Origin: Candidatus Bipolaricaulota bacterium
GTDB taxonomy: Bacteria; Bipolaricaulota; Bipolaricaulia; UBA7950; UBA9294
DNA: 64,000 bases
NCBI GenBank assembly: GCA_028277345.1
Contig: JANQGM010000017.1
Coordinates: 62,001 to 126,000, forward strand
Direction of reading: 5' to 3'
The notes under the pieces are model-generated. The model was given only the letters and a program-made list of their open reading frames with translations, did not search any database and had not been told where the DNA came from. Shown piece by piece: positions 44,863-52,467 of this stretch. Numbering within the stretch: the first letter of the stretch is position 1; each line of letters opens with the position of its first letter. Made by a program: the position numbers and the translations under genes.

Positions 44863-45147
44863 TAGCGTTCACCTCCGGCGCAGACTGTACTCGGGGCACG
44901 CTCAAAAAGATGCGTAATTCGACAATGATTCACACGGGCTTTTCCACATCACGTTCAACCTCAATCCAGACTTTCGCACAATCAGTTGACGCCCCTCCGT
45001 TGACCACCTGAGACTCAGAAGATCAGCTTCATGCTTGCTCTCCACTTCTGCCTGACACATGTCGACCTGTCATTTGCCATGCAAGAACGATGCCATCCGC
45101 GCGGAGACGACGCCCAACGATGAAACCTCGTCTTACGTCATCGACCA
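44863..45147. other. Divergent intergenic region gdhA - Crp-type regulator
   Basis: About 285 nt without a supported gene. It should contain the gdhA promoter on the minus strand. I see no clear Crp/FNR palindrome and no tRNA. An open frame reading from 45090 into the regulator is most likely 5' extension only, since the promoter lies after its start. Confidence 0.35.
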
Positions 45148-45176
45148 TTGAGAGATCCCTATCCAGACCCTACAGT
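45148..45176 (+). promoter_or_regulatory. Promoter of the first Crp-type regulator (leaderless)
   Basis: TTGAGA (45148-45153), 17-nt spacer, TACAGT (45171-45176), then six bases and the ATG at 45183. Confidence 0.6.
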
Positions 45177-45182
45177 CAATGC

Positions 45183-45854
45183 ATGTCTCAATTGGATTTG
45201 GCAAACATCACGGTTCCGGAACGTTGGGAAGGTTTATTGGCAAACTGTTGCCCATTGCATATTCGATACCAGCCTGGAGAGATGATCTATCAGTCAGGCA
45301 GTTACGTCGCAGGGCTGCAGATGATTGCTTCCGGAGCTGTCTCCGAACGGATCGCAACACGATGGGGCGGCGGGCCAACGCAGGTCTCCGGGGCTGGGGA
45401 TCTGCTGGGTCTCGAAGTCCTCATCGGCAACCCCGAATCCTATTCACGAACTCGATGTCGCGCCATTACAGCTGTAGAGCTGGTTTTCGTCGCGCGAGAA
45501 CACATCGACCACATGTTGAAAGAGGATGGCAATCTCGTGCGCGCGCTTCTAGAGTATGCGGCAGCAAGACTGATCCGCGATCAAGACGCCCTTCGTTGTG
45601 CTGGCAACGCGGAGCGCACACTGTTGCATCTGCTCATGCGCCTAGCGCAAACGTGCGGTCAACCGGTCGCCTCCGGAGATATTGCACTTCCGAAAGAAAT
45701 CTCGTCTCGCCAACTCACGAGCATGGTGAGCATTTCGGGACGACAACTTCGGAACACACTTGAGCGCGTACCCAGCCTTCGAATCTCGGAAGGATGCTTC
45801 ACCTTTAATCTCGATCAGCTTTCAAACATCGTGGAGGGATGCGCGGTGTCCTAG
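45183..45854 (+). CDS. Crp/Fnr-family regulator 1
   Basis: 223 residues from ATG 45183, chosen because a promoter sits just upstream. The cyclic-nucleotide-binding-like beta barrel (IRYQPGEMIYQSGSYVAGLQ, then GDLLGLEVLIG) is followed by the dimer helix and a winged HTH (LPKEISSRQLTSMVSISGRQ). The cNMP-binding arginine-containing loop of CRP is not obvious, and no N-terminal Cys cluster of FNR is present, so the ligand is unknown. The HTH is somewhat atypical. It is convergent with a second Crp-family gene 28 nt away. Confidence 0.85.
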   Translation: MSQLDLANITVPERWEGLLANCCPLHIRYQPGEMIYQSGSYVAGLQMIASGAVSERIATRWGGGPTQVSGAGDLLGLEVLIGNPESYSRTRCRAITAVELVFVAREHIDHMLKEDGNLVRALLEYAAARLIRDQDALRCAGNAERTLLHLLMRLAQTCGQPVASGDIALPKEISSRQLTSMVSISGRQLRNTLERVPSLRISEGCFTFNLDQLSNIVEGCAVS

Positions 45855-45882
45855 AAACGCGCCATGTCCTTGAAAGGACTCG

Positions 45883-46629
45883 CTAAAGCGTTTCCTCAAG
45901 AATGGACAAGTAAAAGTCATCCACTCTCGCTCGTTCAGCGAGTTTGCTTGTATCTAGAATGATAATCTTTCCATGTTCCGAGCCCAGAAAATCGAGCTCC
46001 CGAAAACGCTTCAATCCTCTTAGAAGCGTTTCCACCGACACGCCAAGCATCTCCGCGAGGGTTTGTCTGGAGATTGGCAACTCAAGATGCAATCCATCTT
46101 CCTCACGAATGCCGTATTTGTTGCTTAGACCCAACAGGAGAAGGGCGAGATTGCGATCCAATGACTCCACGGTCTCTCGGGTTAGTTTGAACTCCAGCAT
46201 GATCACTTCACGTGCCAACCATCGGCTGAGATCCTTGAAGAGTCGAGGATGATCCTTGGAATAGGCAAGTATGTTCGATCTCTCGAAGAAGATGAGTGTC
46301 GACTCCACCAGTGTTTTGGCGAATTGAACATGGATCGCTTCCCTCTCAAGGAAAACAGCTTCCAATCCGAACATCTCCCCTACTGCCAAGAATCGCAGGC
46401 AACGCTTGCTTCGACCCCGGCTTGAGTATTTCCCGATACTCAGCAGCCCGGATTCAACGATGTAGATGCCGGACGCATAGGAGCCTTCTTGAGCAATGAG
46501 CTCGTTTTCACCATAGTGAGTTCGCAGTGAAATCTTACTGAGTTCATCAATTTCGGCCTTCTCAAGGGAGGGGAATACCTGGGCCAGAAAGCGTGTTACT
46601 GCAAGGTCCGTTTGATTGTGCTTGCTCAT
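45883..46629 (-). CDS. Crp/Fnr-family regulator 2
   Basis: 248 residues. Residues 20-130 form the effector domain (ENELIAQEGSYASGIYIVES; GEMFGLEAVFL), then a long dimer helix and a classic HTH (LPISRQTLAEMLGVSVETLL). Resembles the FNR/NtcA-like group more than CRP. No Fe-S cysteines. Its 5' end faces the nitrilase-family gene, with 121 nt between starts, so it may control that gene as well as itself. Confidence 0.88.
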   Translation of the reverse strand: MSKHNQTDLAVTRFLAQVFPSLEKAEIDELSKISLRTHYGENELIAQEGSYASGIYIVESGLLSIGKYSSRGRSKRCLRFLAVGEMFGLEAVFLEREAIHVQFAKTLVESTLIFFERSNILAYSKDHPRLFKDLSRWLAREVIMLEFKLTRETVESLDRNLALLLLGLSNKYGIREEDGLHLELPISRQTLAEMLGVSVETLLRGLKRFRELDFLGSEHGKIIILDTSKLAERARVDDFYLSILEETL

Positions 46630-46738
46630 GCTAGCGGAAATACTAAAGGGGGAAGCGCTCCTTCCGCAAGCAGCAGTCAGCCCGCGCTTTTCTTATCAAA
46701 CGGCTCTCGACAACCTGGGATTCTCGCCTTCGAGCACA

Positions 46739-46744
46739 TACACT
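46739..46744 (+). promoter_or_regulatory. -10 box of the amidase gene (leaderless)
   Basis: TACACT six bases before the ATG at 46751, with no ribosome-binding site between. The -35 box is not clear (TGGGAT at 17 nt). Confidence 0.4.
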
Positions 46745-46750
46745 TTTTGC

Positions 46751-47542
46751 ATGCGAATCGGAATTGTGCAATCGTCGCCTGTCTTTGGAGCCATTGAACG
46801 CAATATCGCCGATGGCTTAGATCTGATGTCCTCCCAATCCGCTGATGTGTGGGTTCTCCCCGAACTCTTTGCTTCTGGCTACCAGTTTAAGGGAGCAGAG
46901 GAGGCGCGTGCGCTGGCTGAGCCCATTCCAGCCGGTCCCACTTCGCAGGCATTGATCGAGTACGCATCAAGGACCAAAAGTTACATTGTCGCCGGCTTGC
47001 CGGAGTTGGACGAAGACGCCGTCTACAATGCATCCGTTCTCGTGGGCCCTGAGGGCTACATCGCACGATATCGGAAGGTCCATTTGTTCTATGAGGAGAA
47101 GCTGAACTTCTCTCCGGGCAACTTACCCTTTGGCGTCGTCGACATTGGGATTGCCAAAATCGGCATGATGATCTGCTTCGACCACCTGTTCCCCGAGTCT
47201 GCGCGATCGCTTGCCCTTCAAGGCGCCGACATCATCTGTCATCCCGCCAACCTCGTCCTGCCCGATCTTGCCCAACGCACGATGGCCATCCGTGCCCTGG
47301 AAAACGGCGTGTTCACGGCAACGGCCAATCGCATCGGAACCGAACACCGCGGGACAGAAGCGCTCACGTACACCGGTCAATCGCAGATCATCGCGCCAGA
47401 TGGAGACGTCCTGTGCCGCCTATCGAAGGATAGCATCGGCGTTCACGTATTGGAGATCGATGTGATGCGTGCTCGGAAGAAGTCAATCACAAAGCACAAT
47501 GACAAGTTCGGCGATCGTCGGCCCGGCCTCTATCGTCTGTAG
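46751..47542 (+). CDS. Nitrilase-superfamily carbon-nitrogen hydrolase
   Basis: 263 residues from ATG 46751. The catalytic triad is Glu38 (LPELFASGY), Lys109 (YRKVHLF) and Cys142 (MMICFDHLFPE), all in standard positions. The branch resembles omega-amidase/N-carbamoyl hydrolase-type enzymes rather than true nitrilases. It hydrolyses a small amide in the cytoplasm. The thioesterase-like gene follows after 39 nt and is probably cotranscribed. Confidence 0.92.
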   Translation: MRIGIVQSSPVFGAIERNIADGLDLMSSQSADVWVLPELFASGYQFKGAEEARALAEPIPAGPTSQALIEYASRTKSYIVAGLPELDEDAVYNASVLVGPEGYIARYRKVHLFYEEKLNFSPGNLPFGVVDIGIAKIGMMICFDHLFPESARSLALQGADIICHPANLVLPDLAQRTMAIRALENGVFTATANRIGTEHRGTEALTYTGQSQIIAPDGDVLCRLSKDSIGVHVLEIDVMRARKKSITKHNDKFGDRRPGLYRL

Positions 47543-47581
47543 CCGTCGCCGCTCACACGTGTCGAAGCTAGAGGAGACGCC

Positions 47582-47980
47582 ATGTTTGAGATTGGAGCCA
47601 CACGGGAGATGAGCTGGGTTGTCGAGCCGAATCATTTAGCCAGCGCGTTCGGCTCGGGGTTGGTCGACGTCCTCGCCACACCCGTTTTGGTCGGATTCTG
47701 TGAGGAAACGTGCCGTTCCATGATCGATCCAAATCTGGAGGAAGGACAGAAGACTGTTGGCATTTCTGTTTCGCTCGTGCATTCCGCGGCAACGCCTCCG
47801 GGAATGACGGTCACTGTCGTAGCAACGCTTCGGGCCATGGATGGCAGAAAACTCACGTTTGATGTGACGTGCACCGATGCCATTGAGCCCATCGGCCAGT
47901 GCGAGCACACCCGCTTCATCATTGATTCGGATCGTTTCGATGCAAAGATCAAAGAAAAAGCCAACCTGGCGAATCCCTAG
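47582..47980 (+). CDS. FlK-like hotdog thioesterase
   Basis: 132 residues, ATG with GAGGAG upstream. It has the single hotdog fold of the fluoroacetyl-CoA thioesterase FlK, and Thr33, Glu41 and His67 are spaced exactly as the FlK triad Thr42/Glu50/His76. The family includes many acyl-CoA thioesterases that are not fluoroacetate-specific. Likely role is removal of a small toxic or stalled acyl-CoA. Last gene on this strand before a long intergenic region. Confidence 0.87.
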   Translation: MFEIGATREMSWVVEPNHLASAFGSGLVDVLATPVLVGFCEETCRSMIDPNLEEGQKTVGISVSLVHSAATPPGMTVTVVATLRAMDGRKLTFDVTCTDAIEPIGQCEHTRFIIDSDRFDAKIKEKANLANP

Positions 47981-48235
47981 CAGAATGCCGTGAGATTGCG
48001 CTAGTTTTCAGCATTTACATTCATTACAAGCTCGCAATGCCCGAATAGCAGGGCAATTCCGGCCTTACAGCCCCACGGGAACCACACGCGCTCTTCACAT
48101 TTTACACACAATTGCGCGGCAATCTTAAGCCTAGCAGCAGAAATGCCGCTCTTCCGCTAAACCTCCTTGCGGATAGCCACCACACCGGCTGGGGAGGGAC
48201 GCACCCGGTCCTCCCCAGCTTAGCCTTAACAGGCT
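47981..48235. other. Long intergenic region, left part
   Basis: No supported gene. On the minus strand the stretch 48120-48235 folds well (TCCGC/GCGGA; CTGGGGAGG/CCTCCCCAG) and reads like the 3' flank of an IS605-type element or a structured RNA, but I cannot confirm either. Short frames here lack domains. Confidence 0.3.
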
Positions 48236-48461
48236 GTTGACAACCCACGAACGGGTTGTTCGCTTTTGAGGTGAGAAGCAAGCCCGGGTGCAGGGCCACT
48301 CGCAGAGTGGCTCTTCGTACGACAAGAGAATGTGACACGCGTTGGAAAGGCGCAACCACGGGGATTCGAGAAAATCTCCATAGCTTCAATGAACTCGCTC
48401 GAAAGGTGAGTTCGCAACCTCCACTAACCAAAGAGAGAAGGGGGCCGCAAGGCCCCCTTTT
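48236..48461 (+). ncRNA. Candidate structured RNA ending at a strong terminator
   Basis: About 225 nt, densely hairpin-forming: ACAACCC/GGGTTGT (48241-48260), GCCACTC/GAGTGGC (48295-48311), CTCTT/AAGAG (48312-48329), GGGGATT/AATCTCC (about 48360-48379), GAACTC/GAGTTC (about 48391-48412), then the terminator. A TTGACA at 48237-48242 could be a -35 box. I looked for tmRNA, RNase P, SRP and 6S signatures and found none. No protein frame is convincing. Confidence 0.3.
48438..48461. terminator. Strong hairpin terminator, probably bidirectional
   Basis: GGGGGCC (48440-48446), loop GCAA, GGCCCCC (48451-48457), followed by TTTT on the plus strand; on the minus strand it is followed by TTCTCTCTTT. 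It would stop the candidate RNA and also the moaD-side operon. Confidence 0.75.
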
Positions 48462-48516
48462 CGCGTCATCACACTCAATCGAGCCACCTAACTTCCCGGA
48501 TTCTCAGAACGTCACC

Positions 48517-48672
48517 TCAGCACGGTTTTTCGGACAATCTCGCTACGCCGTACTCAATTCTTCTTCCTGAGAACTCAGGCGGATTTCTTCGAATAAGCTC
48601 CTGCCACCGCTTCAGTGCATCCAACACGACGTTTTCAGGCACAAGCCTGAAAACTCGTCCGTGCTCATCCAT
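48517..48672 (-). CDS. Possible small protein downstream of moaD
   Basis: A 51-residue open frame from ATG 48672 to TGA 48517, 41 nt after the moaD stop, in the same direction. Composition looks protein-like (VVLDALKRWQELIRRNPPEF in the middle). But no ribosome-binding site precedes it, and two perfect hairpins cover its start and first 15 codons, so it may be a spurious frame in a structured untranslated region. Confidence 0.25.
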   Translation of the reverse strand: MDEHGRVFRLVPENVVLDALKRWQELIRRNPPEFSGRRIEYGVARLSEKPC

Positions 48673-48727
48673 CGGATGAGCACGCACCAACGTTGGTGGA
48701 GGGGAGGTTCTACCTACCCTCCACCAA
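48631..48727. repeat. Three tandem perfect hairpins at the end of moaD
   Basis: GTTTTCAGGC/GCCTGAAAAC (48631-48654, loop 4), GTGCTCATCC/GGATGAGCAC (48661-48683, loop 3) and TTGGTGGAGGG/CCCTCCACCAA (48693-48727, loop 13). The third includes the moaD stop codon. They may protect or shape the 3' end of the operon mRNA, or be binding sites. Confidence 0.5.
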
Positions 48728-48995
48728 CCGGAGGCAAGACGGATAGTCGATCGCCGTCCTTCAAGACGGTGGCAAAGCCCTCTCGAAACTGGACGTTGCC
48801 GCCGTTAATGAGCGCATTGATGTTCCTCCGCACCTCTTCGTATTCATCAAACACACGCTCGCGAAAGATCGGATATCGTTCGCCGAGCGCGCGGAACGCA
48901 TCGACCACCGACGCGCCGCTCTCTATCTCCAAGTTTCGATAGTCGTCGCCAAGCTCATGCTTGAACGAAAAAGCGATCTCGATCGAAATCCTCAT
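48714..48995 (-). CDS. MoaD/ThiS-family ubiquitin-like sulfur carrier
   Basis: 93 residues with a beta-grasp fold pattern and the C-terminal LPPVGGG, ending in the Gly-Gly needed for adenylation and thiocarboxylation. MoaD supplies sulfur for molybdopterin or tungstopterin; other relatives serve in thiazole or other sulfur insertion. It overlaps the deaminase gene by 4 nt. No MoaE or E1-like enzyme is in the window. Confidence 0.88.
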   Translation of the reverse strand: MRISIEIAFSFKHELGDDYRNLEIESGASVVDAFRALGERYPIFRERVFDEYEEVRRNINALINGGNVQFREGFATVLKDGDRLSVLPPVGGG

Positions 48996-50356
48996 ACGGC
49001 CCCTGTCAGGCGCTTGGAAATTCGGTTGTGCTCTGGGATGAGAGTGTAGATCGACTCATCCACCAACCGACCTCCACGCACACGCCACTCACCATTGACC
49101 ATGGCGAAATCGACGCGATCCCCGGCGCAATGAACGACGGCGGCCACCGGATCGGCGTGGGCTCCGGCGAAGGCAATGTCATTCAAATCAAAGGCGATAA
49201 GGTCAGCCGCCTTGCCGACCTCAAGAGAACCGACTTCGGCATCGCGCCCAAGCACACGCGCCCCGCCGATCGTCGCCATCTGAAGGGCTTCTCTCGCCGT
49301 AATTGCGTCGGCGCCGTAGTGAACACGCTGCAACAACATCGCGTTTCGCACCTCGCGGATCATGTTGGAGGTATCGTTGGATGCCGATCCATCCACAGCA
49401 AGGCCGATGCGAATCTCCGTTTCCTTCATCTCGGTCACACGAGCGATGCCTGAGCCCAATGTCATGTTCGAACTGGGGCAATGCGCCATTCCTACCTTGG
49501 CGCTGGATAGCTTAGCAATGTCGTCATCCGATAGAACGACTAGATGTGCAAACCAGACGTCCTCGCGGAGCCAGCCAAGTTCTTCCATGAGATCGACGGG
49601 TCGGAACCCAAATTGACTCAAGCAGAAGGCTTCTTCATCATGCGTTTCCGCCAAATGCGTGTGGAGCAGAACCTGGTACTCATCCGCCATCTTGACGGAT
49701 TCGCGCATCAGGTCGTGTGTGACCGAAAACGGCGAGCACGGGGCGAGGGCAATACGCACCATGGCCAAGGGCTCCGGATTGTGATAGCGCTCAATCATCA
49801 CGCGGCAATCGGCCAAAATCTCCGCCTCCGTCTGGACCACGGAATCCGGAGGCAGCCCGCCGTCTTTCTTGGAAAGCGACATGGAGCCACGCGTGGGGTG
49901 AAATCGAATACCTGCCCTCTGCGCACCTTCGATATCGGCTTCGAGGATATTGCCGCCATTCTTCGGATACAGGTAACAGTGATCGGTCGATGTCGTCGCG
50001 CCTGACAACAGCAGTTCCGAACAGGCGATCGTGGAGGCCACGCGCATGGCGTGCTCATCAATGCCCTTCCATTTCTCGTACAAGAAGACGAGCCAATCGA
50101 ACAGCTTCGCGTCCGAGGCGCCGGGAACGTTCCGAAACAAGGATTGGTAGAGATGGTGATGGGTGTTGACAAATCCCGGGAGCAACAGCTTGCCGCGGCC
50201 GTCCACCACATCATCGGCTTGAATCCGCGACGCATCCTCACCGACATCGATGATGCGGTTACCCTCGATCAAGACGAACCCACCGACGATCTCTCGCTCC
50301 GCAGCGTCCATGGTGGCGACCACATCGAAATCGCGAAAGAGGGTTCGTTTCATCAT
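48992..50356 (-). CDS. 8-oxoguanine deaminase-like amidohydrolase
   Basis: 454 residues. Metal motif VNTHHHLYQSLFRNVPG, HTHLAETHDEE and the VDGSASNDTSNM region match the amidohydrolase subgroup that includes 8-oxoguanine deaminase and SsnA/atrazine-type enzymes. The HCPSSN stretch is also present. It probably deaminates an oxidised purine or related heterocycle in the cytoplasm. It overlaps an M42 peptidase gene upstream and a MoaD gene downstream by 4 nt each, making a coupled three-gene operon. Substrate remains to be proven. Confidence 0.88.
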   Translation of the reverse strand: MMKRTLFRDFDVVATMDAAEREIVGGFVLIEGNRIIDVGEDASRIQADDVVDGRGKLLLPGFVNTHHHLYQSLFRNVPGASDAKLFDWLVFLYEKWKGIDEHAMRVASTIACSELLLSGATTSTDHCYLYPKNGGNILEADIEGAQRAGIRFHPTRGSMSLSKKDGGLPPDSVVQTEAEILADCRVMIERYHNPEPLAMVRIALAPCSPFSVTHDLMRESVKMADEYQVLLHTHLAETHDEEAFCLSQFGFRPVDLMEELGWLREDVWFAHLVVLSDDDIAKLSSAKVGMAHCPSSNMTLGSGIARVTEMKETEIRIGLAVDGSASNDTSNMIREVRNAMLLQRVHYGADAITAREALQMATIGGARVLGRDAEVGSLEVGKAADLIAFDLNDIAFAGAHADPVAAVVHCAGDRVDFAMVNGEWRVRGGRLVDESIYTLIPEHNRISKRLTGAV

Positions 50357-51384
50357 TCCGCCAGATCGATCCGCCCAGCACGCTCTAAAAACGCGGCCAG
50401 CAATGCGATCGTCGCCTCGATATCATCCTTGTGTGCCGTCTCGATCACTGAGTGAACATAGCGCGTCGGAATCGACAGCGTGATCACGGCGGCTCCATCG
50501 TTGGCCAGTTGAAGGCCGCTGGCATCCGTTCCCCCTCGAGGCAGGATCTCAATTTGATAGGAAATCTCTTTCTCCTGAGCAAGCGTTCTCATTGCCTTGA
50601 CCATGCCTGGATGCGAGATGGACGCCGAATCCTTCAGCTTGATGGCCACGCCCTTGCCAAGCTGCGTCACCTGGTGTTGGGGCGGCACACCCGGCGTATC
50701 CGCTGCAATGGTCACATCCAGCGCAATCCCGATATCGGGGTTGAGCGCTTGGCCGGCCACCCGCGCGCCTCGCAACCCCACTTCCTCCTGAGTTGTTCCC
50801 ACGAAGTAGATGTCGCATGTCGGATTCACGGCGCGCTTCACGGCTTCAATGCCGATATAGATGCCAAGCCGGTCGTCGAGCGCCTTCCCGGATACGATGT
50901 CGCCAAACTCAAGAAAGTCTTGCTTAAGCGTCACCGTATCGCCAATGGCGACCCGGTCCTTCACCGTATCCGCAGGCAGGCCAAGATCGACGGCAAGGTC
51001 CTTCAGTGCGAGCGCCTTCTTGCGCTCTTCTGGAGTCAACATGTGGGTTGCCTTGCGCCCGATCATGCCGATCAAGTCACCTGATTCCGTGTGCACGTGG
51101 ACACGTTGGGCAACCAGCGTAATCGGATCGAAGCCCCCAAGAGGTTCCAGACGCAGAAAACCCGTCTTGTCATCAATGTGGCGAACAAGAAATCCGATTT
51201 CGTCCATGTGTCCGGCGATGACAACGACCGGTCCCTCCCCCGCCTTGTGGGCGATGAGATTGCCAAGCGCGTCGACCTCCATGGAGTCGACATGGCCTTC
51301 CAGCGCTTCGGCCACAATGGCCCGCACCGGCGCCTCGTATCCCGGAATTCCCGCAGCTTCGCTCAGTCGTTTCAGTAGATCCAT
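50353..51384 (-). CDS. M42 family aminopeptidase
   Basis: 343 residues from ATG 51384 with AAGGAGG upstream. Metal ligands appear in AGHMDEIG, ALDDRLG, TTQEEVG and the final PTRYVHS. The family forms dodecameric tetrahedral cobalt or zinc aminopeptidases acting on oligopeptides. First gene of the operon with the deaminase and MoaD. The link to purine chemistry is not obvious. Confidence 0.93.
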   Translation of the reverse strand: MDLLKRLSEAAGIPGYEAPVRAIVAEALEGHVDSMEVDALGNLIAHKAGEGPVVVIAGHMDEIGFLVRHIDDKTGFLRLEPLGGFDPITLVAQRVHVHTESGDLIGMIGRKATHMLTPEERKKALALKDLAVDLGLPADTVKDRVAIGDTVTLKQDFLEFGDIVSGKALDDRLGIYIGIEAVKRAVNPTCDIYFVGTTQEEVGLRGARVAGQALNPDIGIALDVTIAADTPGVPPQHQVTQLGKGVAIKLKDSASISHPGMVKAMRTLAQEKEISYQIEILPRGGTDASGLQLANDGAAVITLSIPTRYVHSVIETAHKDDIEATIALLAAFLERAGRIDLAE

Positions 51385-51465
51385 CCGGCCTCCTTCAGGT
51401 GCTCTGCCGTCTTCATAGTGTAGCCACAGCCTGATTCTGCGCAATCTTGAACGAGACATCAGCGC

Positions 51466-51495
51466 TTGCCGATTCGGAAAGGCCGAGGATACACT
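51466..51495 (+). promoter_or_regulatory. Promoter of the rhomboid gene (leaderless)
   Basis: TTGCCG (51466-51471), 18-nt spacer, TACACT (51490-51495), then five bases and the ATG at 51501, with no ribosome-binding site in between. Confidence 0.55.
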
Positions 51496-51500
51496 GACGC

Positions 51501-52361
51501 ATGATTCCGCTTCGCGATACATTGCCCAGCCGAAGGTTTCCCGTCATCACGATCGCCCTCATTATTCTGAACTTATTGGTCTTCTTGTATCAGGGCTATT
51601 TGGGAACGCGCGCCCCGTTGCGCGAGAACTGGGCACAGGACAGAGCCGCCTGGGCCGTCGAGCAACTCTCCGAACCACCCATCTTTAGCCCCTTTTACCC
51701 CTATGCCACACGGCAGCGCCTGCTATCCTCGATGCCCAATGTCTACGATATCGGACAGGATGACTGGTTTCAGACACAATACGCCCTCATTCCCGCCGAG
51801 TTCCTCGCCAGACGCGATCTACCGCCAGCCATTCCCATTCCGATCTGGCTGACGTTGCTCACATCGATGTTTCTACATGGCGGCATTCTGCATTTGCTCG
51901 GAAATATGCTGTACTTGTGGATTTTTGGAGACAATGTTGAGGATGCGATGGGGTCGGTTCGCTTCCTCATCTTTTACCTCGCATGCGGGATCGTGGCGGC
52001 ATTCGCGCAGATTGCCATTGGCCCAAGCAGTTCAGTTCCCATGTTGGGTGCCTCTGGAGCCATTGCCGGCGTTCTCGCCGCCTATTTCATGCTCTACCCG
52101 CAATCACGAATTCTCACTTTGGTTCCCCTGTTCTTCTTCCTCCGCCTGGTTGCCGTTCCCGCCGTTTTTCTCCTTGGGTTCTGGTTCCTGTGGCAGGTCA
52201 TCTCCGGCGCCGGCGCTTTGGGAAACGCGGGTGGCGTCGCTTTCTTCGCCCACATCGGCGGATTCCTGGCGGGACTGGTCCTCGTGTTCCCCTTCCGACA
52301 GCGGCATGTTCCCGTTACGCTCTGGCGGATGTTGCAGAACCGACGTAGGCCACGCGTTTAG
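51501..52361 (+). CDS. Rhomboid-family intramembrane serine protease
   Basis: 286 residues. Catalytic Ser185 in GASGAIAG and His251 in FFAHIGGF are present, with the FLHGGILHLLGNMLYLW helix (residues 124-140, Asn135) typical of active rhomboids. About six transmembrane helices follow an N-terminal one, with an 80-residue extracytoplasmic insert between helix 1 and 2. It cleaves transmembrane segments of unknown substrates. Monocistronic, divergent from the M42 operon. Confidence 0.93.
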   Translation: MIPLRDTLPSRRFPVITIALIILNLLVFLYQGYLGTRAPLRENWAQDRAAWAVEQLSEPPIFSPFYPYATRQRLLSSMPNVYDIGQDDWFQTQYALIPAEFLARRDLPPAIPIPIWLTLLTSMFLHGGILHLLGNMLYLWIFGDNVEDAMGSVRFLIFYLACGIVAAFAQIAIGPSSSVPMLGASGAIAGVLAAYFMLYPQSRILTLVPLFFFLRLVAVPAVFLLGFWFLWQVISGAGALGNAGGVAFFAHIGGFLAGLVLVFPFRQRHVPVTLWRMLQNRRRPRV

Positions 52362-52467
52362 ACGGGCCAGATGTCTCATTCTCGCCGGGCGATCGCCTTC
52401 ACATCCCCCGGTCAAGCTGCTATCATGAACTGCGTTCTAGACTGATTGGTCAAAGGAGTGATGCCAT

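Noticed and set aside
48001-48430. tmRNA or RNase P RNA
   Set aside because: No tag-coding segment or tRNA-like ends with paired acceptor, and no conserved RNase P core sequence could be found on either strand.
48102-48431. 109-codon minus-strand frame in the long intergenic region
   Set aside because: No ribosome-binding site or domain, and it overlaps strongly structured sequence; more likely RNA or non-coding.
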